DNA of 64,000 bases. It comes from Rhizaria sp. SCN 62-66 (lineage: Eukaryota; Rhizaria, unplaced). Positions 58,356 to 64,000 of this stretch are shown here, one piece after another (position 1 is the stretch's first letter; each line of letters begins with the position of its first letter). The translations under genes and the position numbers were made by a program. The notes beneath the pieces were generated by a model that worked only from the letters and a program-made list of their open reading frames with translations, was not told where the DNA came from and made no database searches. Location: NCBI GenBank assembly GCA_001724265.1, contig MEDY01000106.1:1-64000 (forward strand). Direction: 5' to 3'.

Positions 58356-59813
58356 ATGTTCATGCTGCGCCTCATCACGGCCGGGTTCAACCCCTTCGAG
58401 AGCGACACCCCGGGCACGGGCGCCCTCACGGCCCTCGCGTCAGCAGTCTCGGGCTCGGCCGCCGCCACCGCGGGCTCGTACCTGCCCCTCTCCACGAGCG
58501 ACAACAACAACAACAACAACAACAATAACAACAACAGCGATGACGATGACGACGACGGCGGCAACTCTCTCGACAGCACCGGCTCCCCTTTGCGCCCGCA
58601 TCAAAGCAACAGCAAGCAGCAGCAGCAACCGTCAGCGACGACGACGGCGACGCTACTCTCGCCCATCCGCCGTCTCTTCGGCGGCGGCGGCGGCCCTAGT
58701 AATCCCCCGCCTCGTGCCGCGACCACGCTCGCAGACCCCACCTTTGGCCGCTCCTCGTTGAACTACAACAACAACAACAGCAATAGTAGCGGCTCAGGAC
58801 CCATGGGTCCCAGCGGTACCAGTACTGCAATGCACTCTCTTTCGCTAAAGGGACGCATGCCCTTACCCCCCACCAGCACGACCACTTACACGCGTCTAAG
58901 TAGCAGCAACATTCACGGCAACGGCGGCGGCAACACGTGTTTCGCCAAGTGCTGCTCAGACTGCTGCTCAGATTGCTCTTGCTCTTCGTTCGCAGACTGC
59001 CGCGAGTCCACCCGCGCCGCCGCGCTAGCCTGCTGCCAGGCCGTTTCGACGCCGCTCTTCTGCGGCCTGTGTAGCCCTTGCGTCCGTCTTCTCGCCCCGC
59101 CCCGCGTGTCGCTCTCCACCCTCATCCCCCCGCTGCCGCCGGTGACCCGCGAACGATTAGCGTCGCTGCAGGAGCGTTCGGCGGTGCCTTTCTCCCCGGA
59201 CAACGAGGAGCACCTTCGCGAGCTCTACTCCTTTGCAGTCGCCGCGTTCGGGCCCGCGTTTCCCATGGCCGAGCTGCTCAAGTCGCCCCGCTGGACGCAC
59301 ATCGGCTTCCAGGGGCTCAACCCGGCCACCGACTTCCGCGGGGCAGGCGTGTTCGGGCTGCAGAACCTCCACTACTTGGTCGGGCTCGAGCCCCGCATCG
59401 TGCGCCGCATGGCCCTTAAGGAGCACGTGTCGGTTGAGCACTACCTGCCCTTTGCCATCGCGGGGCTCAACCTCACGTTCGCGCTGCTGCAGACGCTTTC
59501 TCTGTCTGTCTCGAGCGCGCCAGAGGACAGGGTGACGGTGAGCCGGACCGAGGCTGCCATCTTTCTCGCCTTCTGCACTCTGCTGCAAAGCGAGCAGTTC
59601 GCGTTCGAGGAGATCTACCGCGCAGCGATGCTCTACCTGGAGGAGCTGTGGGGAGATACCCATGCCAAGTACATCCAGTTCCCGTCGATCATGAAGTCGG
59701 TGCGGGAGAGGGTGGAGCTGACGCTGCTGCGGCGGCCGACCACTGTGGCCGAGTTCGCGAGGATGCTCAACAACGACGACGATGACGACGACGTCAATGG
59801 CGGGATCGTGTGA
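58356..59813 (+). CDS. ELMO-domain protein (ELMOD type)
   Basis: ELMO-domain proteins act as GTPase-activating proteins for ARF/ARL GTPases or as Rac-GEF partners. Single exon, 485 residues, TGA stop. Residues 1-190 are low complexity with N and D runs. Residues 193-250 are strikingly cysteine-rich (FAKCCSDCCSDCSCSSFADC, then LFCGLCSPC), which could bind metal or be lipid-modified. The ELMO domain spans about 262-440, with NEEHLRELYSFAVAAFG, SPRWTHIGFQGLNPATDFRG and GVFGLQNLHYLVG. The W-x-x-x-GFQG-x-x-P-x-T-D-FR core is intact. No coiled-coil or PH domain of the animal ELMO1 type is present, favouring the ELMOD class. An upstream exon cannot be excluded. Confidence 0.85.
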   Translation: MFMLRLITAGFNPFESDTPGTGALTALASAVSGSAAATAGSYLPLSTSDNNNNNNNNNNNSDDDDDDGGNSLDSTGSPLRPHQSNSKQQQQPSATTTATLLSPIRRLFGGGGGPSNPPPRAATTLADPTFGRSSLNYNNNNSNSSGSGPMGPSGTSTAMHSLSLKGRMPLPPTSTTTYTRLSSSNIHGNGGGNTCFAKCCSDCCSDCSCSSFADCRESTRAAALACCQAVSTPLFCGLCSPCVRLLAPPRVSLSTLIPPLPPVTRERLASLQERSAVPFSPDNEEHLRELYSFAVAAFGPAFPMAELLKSPRWTHIGFQGLNPATDFRGAGVFGLQNLHYLVGLEPRIVRRMALKEHVSVEHYLPFAIAGLNLTFALLQTLSLSVSSAPEDRVTVSRTEAAIFLAFCTLLQSEQFAFEEIYRAAMLYLEELWGDTHAKYIQFPSIMKSVRERVELTLLRRPTTVAEFARMLNNDDDDDDVNGGIV

Positions 59814-60356
59814 AGCGGCAGGCAGAGCGAAGGAGAAAAAAAAAAATCAGCAACTTGACTTCGACAACAGCTACACCTTGACGTGAGAGCTTCAAGAATG
59901 TCACGCCCCACTCCTTACTTACTTGCTTGTTTTTTTATTTTCAAAACGATGTGAGATATATAACCGTACTTTCAGTGTATCTTCTATATAATAGTATCGA
60001 TTGATGAAGGCCTTAATATGGTTCTGTTCTATCCTAGCGTAAACACTTTACGCGCCCGTTATACATTAGTTTCTTGATTCAAAACTAACAAAGCATGATG
60101 AAATGTGTGATTAGATGCATATAATGACAACAAATCGTGCGAAAACTAAGCGTTGAGTATCAAAATGCATGTATAATTTATTAATTAACATTCACTTCAT
60201 TCTCCTCGAAAGTCCTGACAAATGAAACAAAGCTAAGTCAAACTTAGAGCCGCTAACAAAGCCATTGTCACACTGGCCCTCGATGGCTTTCTCACTCTTT
60301 CTTAACTCTGAAACAAAGCAACAAACGGCAAAAAATAACAGCAGCAGTAGTACTCA

Positions 60357-60380
60357 GACAGACAGACAGACAGACAGACA
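60357..60380. repeat. (GACA)6 microsatellite
   Basis: Six uninterrupted GACA units in non-coding sequence. Confidence 0.95.
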
Positions 60381-60497
60381 CGTAAAGCACAAAGATAGAA
60401 ACGTATCTCTCTGCAAATAACAAAGAGAAGTCACATTGACAGTCTTACGAGCCAGCAGTCCGATTCAGCGAAAAAGAGAATCTGCACAGAATGAATG

Positions 60498-60512
60498 TAA
60501 GTACCCCCTTAG
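60498..60512. repeat. TAAG-TACCCC-CTTAG element, copy 4
   Basis: Same word as copies 1-3, here just downstream of the stop codon of a minus-strand gene, in non-coding or 3'-UTR sequence. It is followed by ACGG exactly as in copy 1. Confidence 0.6.
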
Positions 60513-60526
60513 ACGGCTGGCTGCAC

Positions 60527-61995
60527 TCACCGCGCCTCTGTGCCCATCGAGGCCCTGCGGTGCGCGGCCGGGAGCGTGACCGCCATCGCATCTCCCCCGG
60601 CGTCCGGCCCCCCAGCCTCGTGGCCGGCCTCGGCGTCAGCGCCGTTACTGCCGCCGCCGCCGTTGTTATGATCGTCAGTCTCACCGTGACCGTGGTCGTG
60701 ATCAGATGCGGTAGCAGCAGCGGCAGCGCCACTGCTCTCAGCAGCGCTATTGCCGCCACCATTGGCGGCGTTGGCGTTGCCGCCGTTGTTGTTGCTGTTG
60801 CTGCTGCTTGAGGCTGCGGTGGCGGCTCGGGCTGGCGAAGCGGTGCGATTGGGGCTGTTGCCGCGCTTGGGGGAGCCCGTGGCGGCGAGCGGCTGCGGCT
60901 TCTCGGGCTTCGGCATCAGCCCCGTCTTGATCTTAGCCAGATCACTCATCTTGGACACAGCAGGTGTCGCCAGCTTCGCGTAGTAAGTCGGGTCCACGGG
61001 GCGGGAGCCGTGCGGCCTAACTTCCTCCGCGGGCTTCTTGCGCTCGCGGCCCTTGGAGAGGCGGTTGATCCAGCTGTCGTGCGGAATCGTGTATTCGCGG
61101 TCAACCGGCGGGCGCGGCGGCGGCGGGGGCTTGGCTAAACAGGGAGGGGCGAAAGGGTGCGACAACGCCAAACAAGATAAGAAAATGAATAGTTAGCATT
61201 GTGGATATAAAACGGAGGATATGATGTCATTATATCATGATAATAATTTGCTCAAGTATACATTATTCATAAATAGATCGTATCATTAGGTTTTGTCGTG
61301 AATTGTTACGATACTACCGAGATATATGCGAAATAAGCTGTTAAATAGGGGACGTACGGCGGCGGTGGGGCGGCACCTCCATGCTCTTGACGAGCCATTC
61401 CTGCGTCTCCTTACTGATGGGGGGCATCGTGGCCGAGGACTGGTACACGCGCGTAGTGTGGTCCTCCTGTGCGCGTGAAAAGAGCAAATGCGTAGAGAAA
61501 GCAAAGCAAAGGGAGGTGAGTCGTGTTTCAGAAGGATTGAGTTAAGGTCATTCTTTGATGATGCGAGCTTAGCGGATTGAAATAAGCGATAATAGATGTA
61601 AAACCAGCACAAAACAGTAGAACTGTGTTACTCATGCGATATATCGTCCGGAATTACGTGGTTTAAAGACATACCTCGGTGAACTTCTTGCGGGGCTCCT
61701 TGGGGACTTTTCCAGGGGGCCGGCACAGACTGGCCACCGTCGGGCTGTCGTGGAACTCCTTAACGGTCTCGCGCAGGCTGCTGAGGTGGTCGTAGGACTT
61801 TCTGTTGGGGCAATACAGCCGCATTAAGAAATAGACAGTGGTAGGGACGAGTATGAGTGAGACAGAGAGTCAAAGATGTAGGCGTTAATTCTGACTAGTG
61901 CTGCGATCGTGAGTAAGCGAACGAGGGAAGGAAACGTACGGGAGATGGCGCGGATCGTGTTTGGGGTACTCGCGGTACTCGTGGAGGTCGGACAT
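60527..61995 (-). CDS. Small proline-rich protein, possibly axonemal (THEG-repeat-like)
   Basis: Exons are 61995-61940, 61801-61675, 61466-61358 and 61134-60527 (TGA), giving 299 residues. Phases match at every junction; donors are GTACGT, GTATGT and GTACGT. The first 170 residues are well composed (MSDLHEYREYPKHDPRHLPK, YQSSATMPPISKETQEWLVK) and include two units of the kind W-x-x-x-LSKGRERKK and YAKLATPAVSK. These faintly resemble THEG-type repeats of sperm and cilium microtubule proteins. The rest is Ala/Gly/Asn-rich. The TGA is immediately preceded by GG in a GTGAGTG context, so an alternative splice to a further exon is possible. Function is uncertain. Confidence 0.65.
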
Positions 61996-62794
61996 GGTGA
62001 CGCACACGCACGCAGACACAGTCTGTTTGTTCTGTGGCGCAGACGAAGGGCGGTGCGAGGGATGGGAAGGACCAAGAGGAACGAGAGGGGAAAGGACTTC
62101 GCGTAGAGAAGAAATACAACGCGGATTTACAGGGTTAGACGCATGATAGAAGATGTGGTAAAAGAGAAATAGATAAAACACTATTCAAATATTTCCTCAG
62201 TAGAACAGCAGAAACAGTTATCAGACATGTGTGACGATATTCAGGCTGCAAGTTAGCCGTCTCCCGACCGTTTCACACTGCTACACGCCTCGGACCTGCG
62301 ACTGTGGGCAGCCGATATCATCGTTACGCAGCCTCGTGACAAAGCATAACGACGTGAAAATTTGCGATTTCATTACAACTCTTTGACAAAGTAGACTTCA
62401 AGTTGTCTCAAATACTGTGGTCAAATTATTATTGCGGTTTGAAGATGTCTTGGCAATGTAATCGCCACTAAGACTGGTGCTTGCGCAGCGATGCGTTTGC
62501 CCTCGGAAACTGATTATTACAAGCCTGACAAGCGTCTTGGCGGTGACAGAGACAGCTACGCTCACCAGAGCTCAACAAGTGCAGAGAGATGTGTAGCTCT
62601 GCCGTGTCACTATGACTGGCAACGACGGAGATGGCGACTGTGACTGAGACTGCGGTTGACTCAGTGTTGATTTTGACGTTAGACTGGAGGGAATATGTTT
62701 CAGTGCTGTGCAAGCAAGAGCAAAAAGAAATGGACGGAAGGTCCCGAACACGATGCAGACGCGCTGGGCGTCGTGGAGCGTCGCGGAGGCATGC
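61996..62794. other. Spacer upstream of the proline-rich gene
   Basis: No gene is seen. A GACTGTGACTGAGACTGCGG-type repeat lies at about 62,634-62,655, like the one upstream of the ELMO gene. Confidence 0.5.
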
Positions 62795-62805
62795 AAAAAA
62801 AAAAA
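62795..62805 (-). terminator. RNA polymerase III terminator of tRNA-Leu
   Basis: Eleven consecutive Ts on the minus strand, beginning five bases after the tRNA 3' end. This is the standard Pol III termination signal. Confidence 0.85.
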
Positions 62806-62810
62806 GAAGT

Positions 62811-62890
62811 GTGCTAGACGGGGTTCGAACCCGCGCGTCCGGAGACACTACGGCCTTAACGTAGCACATTAACCACTTTGTTACCAGCAC
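62811..62890 (-). tRNA. tRNA-Leu, anticodon AAG
   Basis: An 80-nt class II cloverleaf without intron. The acceptor stem GTGCTGG/CTAGCAC has one G-T pair. The D arm has a 3-bp stem and the conserved AGTGGTTAA loop. The anticodon stem CTACG/CGTAG encloses loop TTAAGGC (anticodon AAG, reading CUU/CUC). The long variable arm has a GTC/GAC stem. The T arm GCGGG-TTCGAAC-CCCGT carries the B box. The 3'-adjacent base is A, the leucine discriminator. No tRNA with a CUA anticodon is visible in the window. Confidence 0.95.
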
Positions 62891-63398
62891 AGATAAGAAT
62901 TTGCGATTTGAACGCGATTTTCTTGACTAACGGCCTGAATCTATGGTATAGATACTTACTTTAAATATCCAACACTTTTAAAAGAGCTCTCACGTGTATG
63001 TAAGACATTTTGCATTCATTCTGTCGAAATGTTGTACGAAGGTTGCATTTGAAGGCTTATATTCAACTAGAGTAAAATAATATTAAAAATGGTCTCAGTT
63101 GGGATTGTTCAAGCTGATCTGTGTAGTTTGTGAGCCTTCACGGTTAAGAGGTGCAAAGTAGCGAGGACAGAACAAATACTAGTAGAAGCTGTATTCCGAT
63201 CATATTAGAGATAGGTATTGAAGGGTCTTTAAAAGCAATATATAATATTATTAATGAATTGATAATGCAGATACACATTTTAACTAATGTAACTTCTAAA
63301 CAATCCAAGCTTCACAACAGCTTCGTTTTCGCAGGAGGCAGTTATGGCGACTGCTACTCTCAAACATACAGTACAACATAAACAGCTTAACTGACGCT
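62891..63398. other. AT-rich spacer between tRNA-Leu and the formin-like gene
   Basis: Contains the formin 3' flank and the tRNA upstream region. A 76-codon plus-strand open frame (63151-63381) has no recognisable content. Nothing else is seen. Confidence 0.55.
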
Positions 63399-64000
63399 TT
63401 AGTTGTTGTTGCTATTCTTGTTTTCCCAGTTCTCGGCCAAAGCAAGCAACTTGCTCTCCAGCACACCACCACCCACAACATTGGCACTGGCACTCTTGTC
63501 ACTTTGCACATCATTGCCGTCGCTGCCATCGCACTTCACGGCATTACTCTGTTGCGACTGCGACTGTAACTGTTGCTGCTGCTTCAGCAGCGCACGTGCA
63601 GCGGTGACGGCCTTGGCCCTCTCCACCCGCTCCTTCTTCTCCTGATTGCTCACCCAGATCTTTCGCAGCTCGGCCGCAAAGTTGGCGAAAATGGCGAAGA
63701 AGCGGCACCAGTCCTGGGCAAAGGGCGGAATCGGCACCACGGGCGGGTACTTAGACGCGTCTAAGGGCGGCACTTCGCCCAAGTACTGTAGCACGGTCAG
63801 CACGGCCTCGTCGGCGGCTTGATATAAAACACTCAGTTCCTCCAGTGTCCGCGACAGGGACTGTGCGATGGTGCTGACGCGACTCTTCTCAGCATCTTCA
63901 GCCTCAGCGGGGTTGGGAGGAGCACTTCCATCTTCGCTCGCACTTGCAGTCGCACTCGCGTTACTGGTAGTGTTGTTGTTGTTTTTAAGTTTAGCCGCTA
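63399..64000 (-). CDS. C-terminal end of a probable formin (FH2 domain), cut by right edge
   Basis: The open frame enters from beyond 64000 and ends at TAA 63399. After a low-complexity insert (KLKNNNNTTSNASATASASE) come LSRTLEELSVLYQAADEAVL and LTVLQYLGE. Then follow DWCRFFAIFANFAAELRKIW and NQEKKERVERAKAV. This order (helix, Y-x-GE, FF-x-x-x-x-x-F, then a basic helix) matches the end of FH2 domains, which nucleate and elongate actin filaments. The body of the domain lies outside the window, so the call is tentative. The tail is Q/S/N-rich. Confidence 0.55.
   Translation of the reverse strand, partial: AAKLKNNNNTTSNASATASASEDGSAPPNPAEAEDAEKSRVSTIAQSLSRTLEELSVLYQAADEAVLTVLQYLGEVPPLDASKYPPVVPIPPFAQDWCRFFAIFANFAAELRKIWVSNQEKKERVERAKAVTAARALLKQQQQLQSQSQQSNAVKCDGSDGNDVQSDKSASANVVGGGVLESKLLALAENWENKNSNNN

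Larger units (their letters stand above)
59814..60526. other. Convergent spacer with a GACA microsatellite
   Basis: 3' flanks of the ELMO gene and the next minus gene. It holds a poly-A tract at 59,837-59,846, the (GACA)6 repeat at 60357-60380 and the TAAGTACCCCCTTA word at 60498. No gene, except a possible extra 3' exon of the minus gene near 60,430-60,485. Confidence 0.5.

Noticed and set aside
60430-60530. Extra 3' exon for the proline-rich minus gene (donor GTGAGTG at 60529, acceptor near 60,487)
   Set aside because: The TGA at 60527 already ends the frame, the donor is unlike the GTACG norm, and the added peptide would be short and unrecognisable.
62468-62890. Minus-strand open frame of 140 codons overlapping the tRNA
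   Set aside because: It overlaps a clear tRNA-Leu with its terminator and has no recognisable content.

Overview
This is nuclear DNA from an intron-bearing, unicellular-type eukaryote (probably a flagellated protist) that I cannot place more precisely. Exons are GC-rich, while introns and spacers are AT-rich. Proteins carry long runs of Q, N, S, A, G and D. At least one gene (CFAP57-type) implies a motile cilium. There are no bacterial operons, IS elements, CRISPR arrays or rRNA genes.

Layout, left to right: RPL12 (minus, cut by the left edge); Rab GDI (plus); UTP23 (minus); a 4,272-residue CFAP57-like WD40/coiled-coil gene (minus, 6 exons); a spacer with two strong hairpins; a 4,281-codon single-exon membrane-bound class III nucleotidyl cyclase (minus); a PRADC1-like PA-domain protein (minus); CCT3 (minus); mitoribosomal mS41 (plus); an SH3 plus LSD1-zinc-finger protein (plus); a tentative tiny cysteine-rich secreted protein (minus); an unrecognised 1,700-residue low-complexity protein (minus); an RBM28/Nop4-like RRM protein (plus); V-ATPase subunit G (minus); an ELMO-domain protein (plus); a small, possibly axonemal protein (minus); tRNA-Leu(AAG) (minus); and the 3' end of a probable formin (minus, cut by the right edge). 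The housekeeping genes serve ribosome biogenesis and translation (RPL12, UTP23, RBM28, mS41), protein folding (CCT3), traffic (GDI, ELMO) and acidification (V-ATPase G). No functional clustering is evident.

The most striking observation concerns the genetic code. Three unrelated genes contain TAG codons inside frames that continue in register, usually within glutamine runs. Two TAGs lie in the N-terminal region of CFAP57, two lie in the cyclase N-terminal region plus one just before its TGA, and one precedes the zinc finger of the SH3 protein. None of the 14 genes whose 3' end is visible ends on TAG: six end on TAA and eight on TGA. The simplest reading is that UAG is a sense codon here, most likely glutamine, while UAA and UGA remain stops.

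A second genome-level peculiarity is the 5' splice site. Of 29 introns I could place by reading frame and homology, 23 begin GTACG and none begins GTAAG. Other leads are non-canonical active-site residues in the cyclase, a 10-mer (AAGTACCCCC) present six times in coding and non-coding DNA, hairpin-forming islands in spacers, and peptide-encoding motifs shared by unrelated genes.
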